Positions 25,659 through 33,899 of a DNA stretch of 45,316 nucleotides are shown here, piece after piece. A program made the translations under genes and the position numbers. The first letter of the stretch is position 1. Each line of letters opens with the position of its first letter. The DNA is taken from the NCBI GenBank assembly GCA_000146855.1, contig GL405246.1, forward strand, positions 776,580 through 821,895, written 5' to 3'. The stretch is from [Eubacterium] yurii subsp. margaretiae ATCC 43715. GTDB taxonomy: Bacteria; Bacillota; Clostridia; Peptostreptococcales; Filifactoraceae. The notes below the pieces were generated by a model, which searched no databases, had not been told where the DNA came from, and worked only from the letters and a program-made list of their open reading frames with translations.

Positions 25659-28238
25659 ATGATAAAAAATCTGGATGTTAGATTATACAAAAAAACAGCC
25701 ATATATTCGGATGGTAAAGAGGTAGACTTTCCATTTATGAAGGCGATACTACTGATGATAATACTTTGTGACAAAAAGATACATAGCAAGAAAAAACTGC
25801 AACTTATGTTATGGTTTGATAAAAATGAGCAAAAGGCTGACAGGAACTTAAGAAATACCATCTATGTTATAAAGCAAAAATTAGGCTCTGATGTGATAAT
25901 AACCGAAAAAAATTCAATGATAAGGCTAAACGAAAATATAAAAGTTTCAAATGACCTTGACCTTATAAATGACATTGACTATGAAGATATGGATTTATAT
26001 GATTTAGAAAATACTTTTTTACATTTTAAGACGGAGCCTTTTGAAGATATTAACTTTGAGTATGGTGCATCCTTGGATGAGTTTATAAGGAATATCAGGG
26101 AGATTTTCACTGAAAATATCTATAGAAAATTAAGCGAGATGCTCAAATATTATCAATCAGTTGCAAACTTTGAAAATATGATAGCTACTGCTAAGTTTAT
26201 GTTGACCTTGGATGAATATGATGAATACGTATATGACACTCTTATGTCTGCATACAAGTCTATAGGGATGGTTTTTGAAGCTATTAAAGTAAATGACAGA
26301 AAAAAGGAAATTTTCGGAATAAAAGATGAAGAGGAAATCAGCGTAGGAAACAGTCATTACAGGGATAAGGAAGTATTGGACGTTTTGTCTGAAATAGGGA
26401 AGTTCAAAGAAAATAAAAGGTACAGACACATAGGTATCAAAGGTCTTGGGGGAAGTGGAAAAACTGAGATAATTGGAAGTATAAAGATGCAAAAAATAGG
26501 TGATGTCAAGGTAATTCACAGTAAAATCCCGAATGGTTATATTCCTCCGAAAGGAGAGTTGTTCAATCTCATCATGGACAGGATGAGAGCTTCGTTTTTA
26601 CTTGATTCATCTTATGCCTATGAGACTGTGACAAAGGATCAAAAGGTGATTTTGATAATAGACAATTTGGACTTGTCCGATAATGATTCTATGGATAAAA
26701 TATTTAATTTCATAATAAGGTCTGTAAACAGAGTTATACTTATTGCAACATACAGCAATGATTTTGATGAGAAGTTTTCATATTTTTTGAACTGTCTTTT
26801 GGCTGAAGGAATATTTACAGTAATAGAACTTAAAAATCTTAAATATGATGACTTGAAAAATGTATATAAGAATCTCAGCAAGGAGCAGTTGAAAAATCTC
26901 ATTTCAAGGAGTGGTGGGAACCCATTTTTAATCAATTATCTGCTTAATAACGGTATTTCAAATGAGATGTACGATGCATTTATGAAGGTAAATCTGTCGT
27001 GTAAGAGTGAATTGTCGTTAAAAATACTAAAAATATTGTCGCTTATGATAAAGGGTATAAATATTTTTGAGCTTTCTTCAATTTTAGAGGCGGATAGTGA
27101 CAATGTAATAAAAGAGGTGTCAAGTCTTTTAAAAAGAAGCATATTAACTGAAGATGGAGAAATAAAGCCCACTGGTATCAAATTCTACAATGATTTACAA
27201 AAGGAGTATATTTCAGGTGTTCAAACTAATGTGGAAAAAGAGTTTTTGCACGAAAAAATAGCAAAGTATTACGAAAGTAAATTATGCTCCAACTATAGTG
27301 TTGACAATCAATTCTACTATAGTATCATTCATCATTTTACAATGGCAAAAAATGTGAATAAGGCATTTATTTACAAGTGTAGACAGTTTAATGAGATGTA
27401 CAATATATCTCATGAGTTTTTTCCGATAGCACTTGATGAGGAATATACTTATATAAGCAGTTTGAGCACAGATGAGATTTTCTTTAGAAATAGATACAAA
27501 GAGCTTATAACAGAGCTGGAGGACCTTTCTGATAAATATAGTGAAAATATAGTAAAGATAAGGATAGATATGTATTTTTCCTATGCAAGATTTTTTAAGA
27601 GTATAGGAAAATTTGAGGAGGCAGAGGGTAAACTGAGCGACATACTGAAAATTTCAAGCTCTATGGGATATTTCAACACGATATTTAATGTGCATATGCA
27701 ATTTATCCAAAATGCTATAAATACTAATGATTTGAAATCTATGAGATACCATCTTTGCAAGGTGAAAGATGATTGTTCAAAATATATGGATGAGGTTCAA
27801 CGAGGGATATTTTTAAGATTTAACGGTTACTGTGAAATTTTAAATCATAACTTTGACAGTGGTGAGAAGCAGGTGGAAGAAGCACTTAAGATATTTAAAA
27901 ATCAGTATGAAGTATATAAGATGAAGTTTAATATTGCCGCATGTAATTTTATTTTAGGGGAGTCGAAGAGTTTACAAGATGAGCTTGATGATGCTTTTGA
28001 CTACTATTTGGAGGCTATATCAATATGCCATGACAGGGAAGTGCATCCGTCACTTGCACTTTTATTCTCAAGATTAGGTATGGTAAAACTGAAACAAAAA
28101 TCATATGACGAATCAAAGTATTACTTGGAAAAGTCTCTGAAGCAGTATGAAAATACTGGATTTTTATGGGGAAAGGAAGAACTTTATAAAAATTTGGAAG
28201 AAGTTTATAATATACTGAAAAATAACACCAAAATCTAA
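25659..28238 (+). CDS. SARP/STAND-like transcriptional regulator with TPRs
   Basis: 859 residues. Residues 1 to about 90 look like an OmpR/SARP winged helix (GKEVDFPFMKAILL, LRNTIYVIKQKLG). About 90-225 resemble a bacterial transcriptional activation (BTAD) domain. A P-loop NTPase follows with Walker A GLGGSGKT near residue 260 and a Walker B-like VILIIDNLD. The C-terminal third is helical with TPR-like repeats (CHDREVHPSLALLFSRLGMVKLKQ). Such AfsR/LAL-type proteins sense ligands and activate nearby genes. It diverges from the MIO-less lyase, so that lyase and the pxp genes are the likely targets. The start is ATG 25659, eight bases after GAGGG; a TTG at 25644 is possible. The stop codon lies inside a family-1 repeat. 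Confidence 0.75.
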   Translation: MIKNLDVRLYKKTAIYSDGKEVDFPFMKAILLMIILCDKKIHSKKKLQLMLWFDKNEQKADRNLRNTIYVIKQKLGSDVIITEKNSMIRLNENIKVSNDLDLINDIDYEDMDLYDLENTFLHFKTEPFEDINFEYGASLDEFIRNIREIFTENIYRKLSEMLKYYQSVANFENMIATAKFMLTLDEYDEYVYDTLMSAYKSIGMVFEAIKVNDRKKEIFGIKDEEEISVGNSHYRDKEVLDVLSEIGKFKENKRYRHIGIKGLGGSGKTEIIGSIKMQKIGDVKVIHSKIPNGYIPPKGELFNLIMDRMRASFLLDSSYAYETVTKDQKVILIIDNLDLSDNDSMDKIFNFIIRSVNRVILIATYSNDFDEKFSYFLNCLLAEGIFTVIELKNLKYDDLKNVYKNLSKEQLKNLISRSGGNPFLINYLLNNGISNEMYDAFMKVNLSCKSELSLKILKILSLMIKGINIFELSSILEADSDNVIKEVSSLLKRSILTEDGEIKPTGIKFYNDLQKEYISGVQTNVEKEFLHEKIAKYYESKLCSNYSVDNQFYYSIIHHFTMAKNVNKAFIYKCRQFNEMYNISHEFFPIALDEEYTYISSLSTDEIFFRNRYKELITELEDLSDKYSENIVKIRIDMYFSYARFFKSIGKFEEAEGKLSDILKISSSMGYFNTIFNVHMQFIQNAINTNDLKSMRYHLCKVKDDCSKYMDEVQRGIFLRFNGYCEILNHNFDSGEKQVEEALKIFKNQYEVYKMKFNIAACNFILGESKSLQDELDDAFDYYLEAISICHDREVHPSLALLFSRLGMVKLKQKSYDESKYYLEKSLKQYENTGFLWGKEELYKNLEEVYNILKNNTKI

Positions 28239-28340
28239 TAAAATATCTTCAGTGCATTTACAATAAAGTCATAAATCATATTATATTTTTTGAAAAGCAT
28301 TGATGAAATTATCCATAGATTAAACAGATATTAGTATAAA
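28228..28340. repeat. Family-1 palindromic repeat overlapping a stop codon
   Basis: The left end CCAAAATCTAATAAAATA includes the last codons and TAA of the regulator. The right end TATCCATAGATTAAACAGATATTAGTATAA is its inverted partner. Confidence 0.5.
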
Positions 28341-28360
28341 TTGTAAGTCTATAATATTAA

Positions 28361-28397
28361 AATACCCCGATTTTCATTTTTTTGAAAATCGGGGTTT
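28361..28397. terminator. Strong bidirectional terminator
   Basis: CCCCGATTTTCA and TGAAAATCGGGG flank 6 T bases. It lies between the convergent regulator and nucleotidase genes. Confidence 0.85.
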
Positions 28398-28401
28398 AAA
28401 A

Positions 28402-30366
28402 TTATTTTACATCAAGTTTTAGTATTGTTATCAAATCTTCAAGTGGGAAGAAGTTTGAACCTAATACCATATATACTTTCAAAGAGTTGTTTTGAATCTT
28501 ATCTATGACAACTTTTTGAGAAGTTTCTTTAATATTTGGATTTTCAGGTAATGCTAAAAGTATGTCTGGAGTTATAGCATTATATTTTTGGTTTGAAGTA
28601 AGAGATATTGATTTTGTTGCCTTGTCGTAACTTACGTTAAAAGGACTGTTAGAATCTTTAAAAGCTGTTGCTATATCTCTAATTCTAAAATATTTTTTAT
28701 CTTTTATTATATATCCGTTCAAAGTTACAGCCTTATTATTTACTACTATCTTATGAGCTGTAACAGTTACTTTATTGTTATTTGTATCAGAATTTGTGTC
28801 CTTATTTTCAGGTTCAACTGCTTTTTCAGTGTCATCTCCAGGTTTTCTTATTCTAAGGTTGTTGTCAGGATAGTTGACTGTATTGTTGTTTGCCTTGAAA
28901 TAATCTACAAGAACATCTGATAATAGTGCGTTTTCAGCGTATTTTTTAGCGCCTATAAACATCTTGTAGTCGTCTCCGCCTATTGACAAGAAGTCATTTG
29001 TTGCTAATTTGTAAGTCTTGTTTTCATCAAGTTTTTCTCCGTTTATCATCACATTTGATACTCTTTGACCGGCAGGTTTTGATGCGTCAAGTGTAAATGT
29101 AATTCCTGAAACATGCGGGAATTTACCATCAGGTTCAGGAGTCTTGTCAACACCATGTTCCAATGCTGATTTAACCACAGAGCCCTTTACTTCCAAGCCT
29201 ACTACTATGTTGCTGAAAGGGAAGGATGTCAATATGTCGCCCATCTTAACATCGCCTTTTGCGATAGATGCCCTTATACCGCCACCATTTGTAATGGCAA
29301 TATCAGCAGATACAGAAGCCTTCATAGCGTCAGTTACCAAGTCACCAAGGTTTGTTTCTCCAACTCTTACTCTTTCTCTTACACCGATAAGTTCAGTTTG
29401 AGAAGTACCTACTTTCTTTTCTAAGATAGGTTTATTTTTTTCTTCAGCCTGTTTTATCAGTTCAACTATCTTTTCATCAGGCTTTATAGATTTTGCCTGT
29501 TCATATTTTACTACAGATGCATCTATTTTTTCAACTTTGCCGTCTTTAATAGTCAAATCTACCTTACCTATATTCTTTAGGTATTCGCCTGTTTGTGCAA
29601 TAGTAGTATTACCTACTTTTTTACCTTGTTCCAGTAAGGTATGAGAGTGTCCGTCTATTATAAGGTCTATACCTTCTACCTTTTCAGCAAGTATGTCTGA
29701 ACGTTCAGCAGATGACATATCTATACCAAGGTGTGTTACAGCTACTATTACAGTAGCACCTTGTTTTTTCAAATCTTCAACTTGTTTTTTTGCAGTTTCT
29801 ATATAGTCTGTAAACTCCACTGTTGAAGTATTTTTTGGGCTTGATTTGTATCTTGTTTCAGGAGTAGCAAGTCCAAAAAATCCTATCTTTACTCCGTCAA
29901 TTTCTTCTATAGTATTAGGTGCAAAGGCTAATGATTTATCGCTCTTGTTGATTACATTTGCACAGACATATTTGAATTTTGCGCTCTTTGCAAGCTCAAG
30001 CAACCTATCAAATCCATAGTTGAAATCGTGATTTCCAGGTACACCTACTGTATATCCTATTTCATTCATCAGATCAACCATATTCTTGCCTTCAGAAATG
30101 TTGGCAAAAGTAGTACCATGAACAGTATCTCCGGCATCTACCAATAAGGTATTTGGATTTTTAGCCTTTGTTTCATCGTAAAATGTCTTTAGTTTTGCAT
30201 AGCCTATCAGTTCTTTGTCATCACCTTGTGCACGACCATGTACATCATTGGTATGTATTATGGTGATTGTCTTTGAATCTTCCGCAAATACATTGACATA
30301 CGAACCTATACCCACTGTAAGAGACAATGCCAATAACATTGAAATTGTCTTTTTGTTTTTTAACAT
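28402..30366 (-). CDS. Secreted UshA-type 5'-nucleotidase / cyclic phosphodiesterase
   Basis: 654 residues. The start is ATG 30366 after AAGGAGGG; an upstream in-frame start at 30393 precedes the ribosome binding site. Signal peptide (about 1-29, ending VFA). Metallophosphatase domain with HTNDVHG, DAGDTVHGT, GNHDFNYG, THLG and DGHSHT. 5'-nucleotidase C-terminal domain with NGGGIRASI and FPFSN. After a Glu/Asn/Thr linker, the last 110 residues (from about 540, IVVNNKAVTLNGYIIKDKKYFRIRDIA) resemble a copper-amine-oxidase-N/stalk domain, likely a cell-surface attachment or spacer. It dephosphorylates extracellular nucleotides, giving nucleosides for uptake. No LPXTG sorting signal. Confidence 0.9.
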   Translation of the reverse strand: MLKNKKTISMLLALSLTVGIGSYVNVFAEDSKTITIIHTNDVHGRAQGDDKELIGYAKLKTFYDETKAKNPNTLLVDAGDTVHGTTFANISEGKNMVDLMNEIGYTVGVPGNHDFNYGFDRLLELAKSAKFKYVCANVINKSDKSLAFAPNTIEEIDGVKIGFFGLATPETRYKSSPKNTSTVEFTDYIETAKKQVEDLKKQGATVIVAVTHLGIDMSSAERSDILAEKVEGIDLIIDGHSHTLLEQGKKVGNTTIAQTGEYLKNIGKVDLTIKDGKVEKIDASVVKYEQAKSIKPDEKIVELIKQAEEKNKPILEKKVGTSQTELIGVRERVRVGETNLGDLVTDAMKASVSADIAITNGGGIRASIAKGDVKMGDILTSFPFSNIVVGLEVKGSVVKSALEHGVDKTPEPDGKFPHVSGITFTLDASKPAGQRVSNVMINGEKLDENKTYKLATNDFLSIGGDDYKMFIGAKKYAENALLSDVLVDYFKANNNTVNYPDNNLRIRKPGDDTEKAVEPENKDTNSDTNNNKVTVTAHKIVVNNKAVTLNGYIIKDKKYFRIRDIATAFKDSNSPFNVSYDKATKSISLTSNQKYNAITPDILLALPENPNIKETSQKVVIDKIQNNSLKVYMVLGSNFFPLEDLITILKLDVK

Positions 30367-30675
30367 AATTGCCCTCCTTCTTGTAAATGTCACAATTATT
30401 TACATCCGAACAAGTAATGTAAGACTTAAAAAATCCCAAACTCATTTACGGTCATTATACAGCTAAATTTGAAAAAAATCCAGTAAATTCACAAAATGTC
30501 AATAAATTGTTAATATTATAAAAAAAGTATGAAAATTAAAGAAATAAAGTCAAAAAAATAAACCTTACGATAAAAAATATAAATCAGATGTTTAAAATAC
30601 CCATAGGGGGTATAATTTATTAAGAATGGTTTATATTTAGTAATTTTTTTTGTTAATAAATAATTGAGGTGTATA
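30367..30675. other. Divergent intergenic region, nucleotidase and copA
   Basis: 309 AT-rich bases. The only clear element is the CsoR-type operator/-10 at 30597-30616. The nucleotidase promoter is not evident. Confidence 0.5.
30597..30616 (+). promoter_or_regulatory. CsoR-type copper operator overlapping the -10
   Basis: ATACCCATAGGGGGTAT is a pseudo-palindrome of the known CsoR operator type (TACCC...GGGTA). It overlaps the -10 hexamer TATAAT (30611-30616), so the repressor would block polymerase directly. The operon it precedes encodes CsoR itself. Confidence 0.8.
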
Positions 30676-33261
30676 ATGAAACAGATGTTTGACATTAAGG
30701 GGATGACATGCAGTGCATGCAGTAGTGCCGTCAATCGTGCCGTGTCAAAGATTGATGCGGTATCAGAAGTAAATGTAAATCTTATGACCAACTCCATGTC
30801 TGTTACATACGATGAGAATGTGATAACAGATAAGGATATAACAAAGGCGGTGGAAGACGCCGGATACTTCGCAACTGTGCAAGGGGCAAAGAGTGAAAAA
30901 AAAGGAGAGAGCTTAGAAAAGGATATATGGACAGAGCAACTTGATTCTATGAAATTTAGATTGACTGTGAGTATTCCTCTTACAATAATACTAATGTATG
31001 TTGCAATGGGCTCCATGGTCGGTCTACCTATACCGGAATTTTTGACCGGTCAAAGCGGAGCAGTAAATTTTGCCTTTACTCAGTTTTTGATTGCACTTCC
31101 AATAATATTTGTAAATAGAGCTTATTATCAAAAAGGTTTTAAGACGCTTATGAAAAAAGCGCCTAATATGGACTCACTTATTGCTATAGGCTCATCTTCT
31201 GCTATTATCTACGGAATATTTGCCATATATCGTATGTCTTATTCTATAGCAGTAGGCGATATGCAGACCTTGCATAAGTATCACCACAATTTATATTTTG
31301 AATCTGCGGTTATGATACTTACTCTGATAACATTAGGCAAATATTTTGAAACAAAGTCAAAGAAAAAAACAAACGAGGCAATTTCTTCACTTATAAATTT
31401 AAGACCGAGCGTTGCACATCTTATAAAAGGTGATGAGATAGTCGATGTTGAAATTGATGATGTAAAAATAGGTGACATCCTACAGGTAAAAATGGGTGAG
31501 AGTATACCTGTAGACGGTGTAGTAAAGTCGGGGAATGTAATAATAGACGAGTCGGCAATTACCGGAGAGAGCCTGCCTGTTGAAAAAAATGCCGGAGACA
31601 AGATAATAGGTGCTACAATTAACAAGGGAAATGCCTTTAGCTTTGAAGTGACTAATGTGGGCGCAGATACTCTATTATCAAAAATTATCGAGCTTGTGAA
31701 GGATGCAAATGCTACAAAGGCTCCGATTGAGTCTATCGCAGACAAGATTTCAGCGATATTTGTGCCTGTTGTAATATCACTTGCGATAATAACCTTTGTA
31801 TTTTGGAAGTCTTTTGGATATGATGTTGAATTTGCACTTAATTTTGCAATTTCTGTCTTAGTTATTTCCTGCCCTTGTGCGCTTGGATTGGCTACACCTG
31901 TTGCCATAATGGTGGGAACAGGTCAGGGAGCAAAAAACGGCATTCTTTTTAAAAATGCGTCAGCTCTTGAAAGTATGTATATGATTGATACTGTAGTATT
32001 TGATAAGACAGGAACTCTTACTCAAGGAACACCTGTAGTTACAGATGTGATAATTAATGAAAGTTTTGAAAAAGATGAGGTAATTACACTTATTTCATCC
32101 CTTGAGCAAAATTCACAACAACCAATAGCCCTTGCCATTACAGATTATGGCAGAAAAAATCTTACTTTGAAAAATACTGATTCCTTTGCTGAAATATCAG
32201 GTAGGGGAGTAAAGGGTAAGATTGGAGGCAAGAATTTGATTGCAGGAAATATGAAGTTTATGTTGGAAAACAATGTAGATACTTCATTTTTTGAAGAATA
32301 TGCTTCTTCTCTTCAAGACATGGGTAAGACGGTGATATTTTTTGCTATAGATAATGTACAGTCAGCTATAATTGCAGTTGCTGATATAGAAAAAAATACG
32401 AGTGCCACTGCTATAAAAGCTCTTAAGGATATGGGCATAAAGACTGTAATGTTGACAGGTGACAACAAAAAAGCTGCAAGTTATATTGCAAATAAGATAG
32501 GTGTGGATGAGTTTATCAGTGATGTAATGCCTGACCAAAAGGACGAAGAAATAATAAAAATCAAGGGTGAGAATAAAAAGGTGGCAATGGTAGGCGACGG
32601 AATAAACGACTCTCCTGCTCTTGCAAGGGCTGATGTTGGTATAGCAGTAGGTACAGGTACGGATATAGCGATAGAATCAGCCGACATAGTGCTGATGAAA
32701 AGTGATCTACAAGATGTAGTAACTACTATAAAGCTGAGTAGGGCTACTCTTATAAATATAAAACAAAATTTATTCTGGGCATTTTTCTACAATATTTTAT
32801 GTATTCCACTTGCTATGGGAGTATTCTATCTACCGTTTAACCTATATCTTAATCCTATGATTGGCTCTGTGGCGATGAGCTTCAGCTCTGTATTTGTAGT
32901 GTCAAATGCACTTAGGCTGAGAAAGTTCAAGGATGATAAGAAAGTAAACTACGTAAAACAAGAGATAAATCAAGATGTAAATATTGAAATTGTTGATATT
33001 TCAAATCATAAGCAAATTAAAGAACAAAGGGAGGAAATAAAAATGGTTGAAAAAATAATGTATGTAGAAGGTATGAGCTGTGCGCATTGTAAGGCAAGGG
33101 TAGAGAAGGTCTTAAACGAGATAAGTGGAGTAAATGCTGTAGTAAATTTGGATGAAAAACTTGTAAATATAAGTCTAAATAGCGATGTGGATAATCAAGT
33201 GCTTTCAGATGTAGTAACAAAGGCAGGCTATGAGGTCAAAGGGGTAAAAGATGCAGGCTGA
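30676..33261 (+). CDS. copA: Copper-exporting P1B-type ATPase with CopZ-like C-terminal domain
   Basis: 861 residues; ATG 30676 after GAGGTG (an in-frame TTG at 30664 is unlikely). The N-terminal HMA domain has GMTCSAC (C12, C15). Eight membrane helices include the metal-binding CPC (C399-C401). The actuator loop has TGESLPVEK, phosphorylation is at D443 (DKTGTLT), and the hinge is GDGINDSPAL. It pumps Cu(I) out of the cell. Unusually, a charged linker (about 755-789) leads to a second HMA domain at the C terminus (GMSCAHC, C802 and C805), which matches a free CopZ chaperone in length and Cys position. A good internal ribosome binding site precedes it. The gene overlaps csoR by 11 bases. Confidence 0.95.
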   Translation: MKQMFDIKGMTCSACSSAVNRAVSKIDAVSEVNVNLMTNSMSVTYDENVITDKDITKAVEDAGYFATVQGAKSEKKGESLEKDIWTEQLDSMKFRLTVSIPLTIILMYVAMGSMVGLPIPEFLTGQSGAVNFAFTQFLIALPIIFVNRAYYQKGFKTLMKKAPNMDSLIAIGSSSAIIYGIFAIYRMSYSIAVGDMQTLHKYHHNLYFESAVMILTLITLGKYFETKSKKKTNEAISSLINLRPSVAHLIKGDEIVDVEIDDVKIGDILQVKMGESIPVDGVVKSGNVIIDESAITGESLPVEKNAGDKIIGATINKGNAFSFEVTNVGADTLLSKIIELVKDANATKAPIESIADKISAIFVPVVISLAIITFVFWKSFGYDVEFALNFAISVLVISCPCALGLATPVAIMVGTGQGAKNGILFKNASALESMYMIDTVVFDKTGTLTQGTPVVTDVIINESFEKDEVITLISSLEQNSQQPIALAITDYGRKNLTLKNTDSFAEISGRGVKGKIGGKNLIAGNMKFMLENNVDTSFFEEYASSLQDMGKTVIFFAIDNVQSAIIAVADIEKNTSATAIKALKDMGIKTVMLTGDNKKAASYIANKIGVDEFISDVMPDQKDEEIIKIKGENKKVAMVGDGINDSPALARADVGIAVGTGTDIAIESADIVLMKSDLQDVVTTIKLSRATLINIKQNLFWAFFYNILCIPLAMGVFYLPFNLYLNPMIGSVAMSFSSVFVVSNALRLRKFKDDKKVNYVKQEINQDVNIEIVDISNHKQIKEQREEIKMVEKIMYVEGMSCAHCKARVEKVLNEISGVNAVVNLDEKLVNISLNSDVDNQVLSDVVTKAGYEVKGVKDAG
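33043..33261 (+). CDS. Putative free CopZ-like chaperone by internal initiation in copA
   Basis: An in-frame ATG (codon 790 of copA) lies eight bases after GGGAGG, as good a ribosome binding site as any in the window. Starting there gives 72 residues: MVEKIMYVEGMSCAHC..., a complete heavy-metal-associated domain with Cys13 and Cys16, the same positions as in Bacillus CopZ. It would deliver Cu(I) to CopA and CsoR. Two origins are possible: a former separate copZ whose upstream stop was lost, or a deliberate dual product. Translation of the free form is inference from the Shine-Dalgarno and the domain boundary. Confidence 0.6.
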   Translation: MVEKIMYVEGMSCAHCKARVEKVLNEISGVNAVVNLDEKLVNISLNSDVDNQVLSDVVTKAGYEVKGVKDAG

Positions 33262-33523
33262 TTACAAAAAAATACGAAAAAAGCTCAACATAGCTATGGG
33301 ACAGCTCTCAGGAGTATCCAAGATGGTCGAGGAAGACAAGTATTGTATTGATATTTCAGTGCAAATCCTTGCAGTAATTTCGGCGCTTAAGGGTATCAAC
33401 AACGACATACTTGAGGCACATTTCAAAAGTTGCGTGGTAAATGCAGTAGAGAGTAATGACTCAGAGCTGATAAATGAAAAGATAGATGAGGTAATGAAGA
33501 TAATAACTAAGTTATCAAGGTAA
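33251..33523 (+). CDS. csoR: CsoR-family copper-sensing repressor
   Basis: 90 residues of the DUF156/CsoR family: four-helix protein with the Cu(I) ligands Cys32, His57 and Cys61 (YCIDIS, EAHFKSC). The apo-repressor binds the ATACCC...GGGTAT operator upstream of copA and is released by Cu(I). The start overlaps the end of copA by 11 bases, so expression is coupled and autoregulated. Confidence 0.92.
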   Translation: MQADYKKIRKKLNIAMGQLSGVSKMVEEDKYCIDISVQILAVISALKGINNDILEAHFKSCVVNAVESNDSELINEKIDEVMKIITKLSR

Positions 33524-33524
33524 A

Positions 33525-33640
33525 AAACAGTAAACGACATATTAAATTCTCTTTTAATACAATTACTCTAATTATTTTCCCAAGATCAAATAAATCATAG
33601 AGTAATAAGAGGAAAATATGTCGTTTATTATTGATTGTTT
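33525..33640. repeat. Family-2 palindromic repeat
   Basis: Ends AACAGTAAACGACATAT and ATATGTCGTTTATTATTG are inverted repeats. Inner pairs (TACTCTAA against ATAGAGTA) let most of the element fold. The same ends occur at 18790. Confidence 0.6.
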
Positions 33641-33642
33641 TA

Positions 33643-33780
33643 ATATAATACTATTATCTATTTACACTCCCACGGATAGTTCATAAAGTATTTGATTGAA
33701 ATAACATAGCAATATTATCATCTTTGATTATAAATGTTTCAGGGATATATTATCCATTGATTTATTAGATTTTAGTATAA
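33643..33780. repeat. Family-1 palindromic intergenic repeat
   Basis: The right end TATCCATTGATTTATTAGATTTTAGTATAA is nearly the same as at 18200-18226. The left end ATAATACTATTATCTATTTAC is the inverted partner. Confidence 0.55.
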
Positions 33781-33899
33781 TCGTATTTTATAAAGTAATT
33801 TAAAATATAGTTCAACTTAAGGAAATCAAAAGATTTAGAACCCTAATGTCTACTAAACTTACTGTAATTTTAGTTAAAATTTTAAAATATATTAATTTT

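Larger units (their letters stand above)
33524..33899. other. Gene-free stretch after csoR
   Basis: 376 bases filled by a family-2 repeat (33525-33640) followed at once by a family-1 repeat (33643-33780). Then comes AT-rich sequence with ACTAAACTTACTGTAATTTTAGT near 33850, a weak hairpin resembling one near 45142. Confidence 0.55.
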
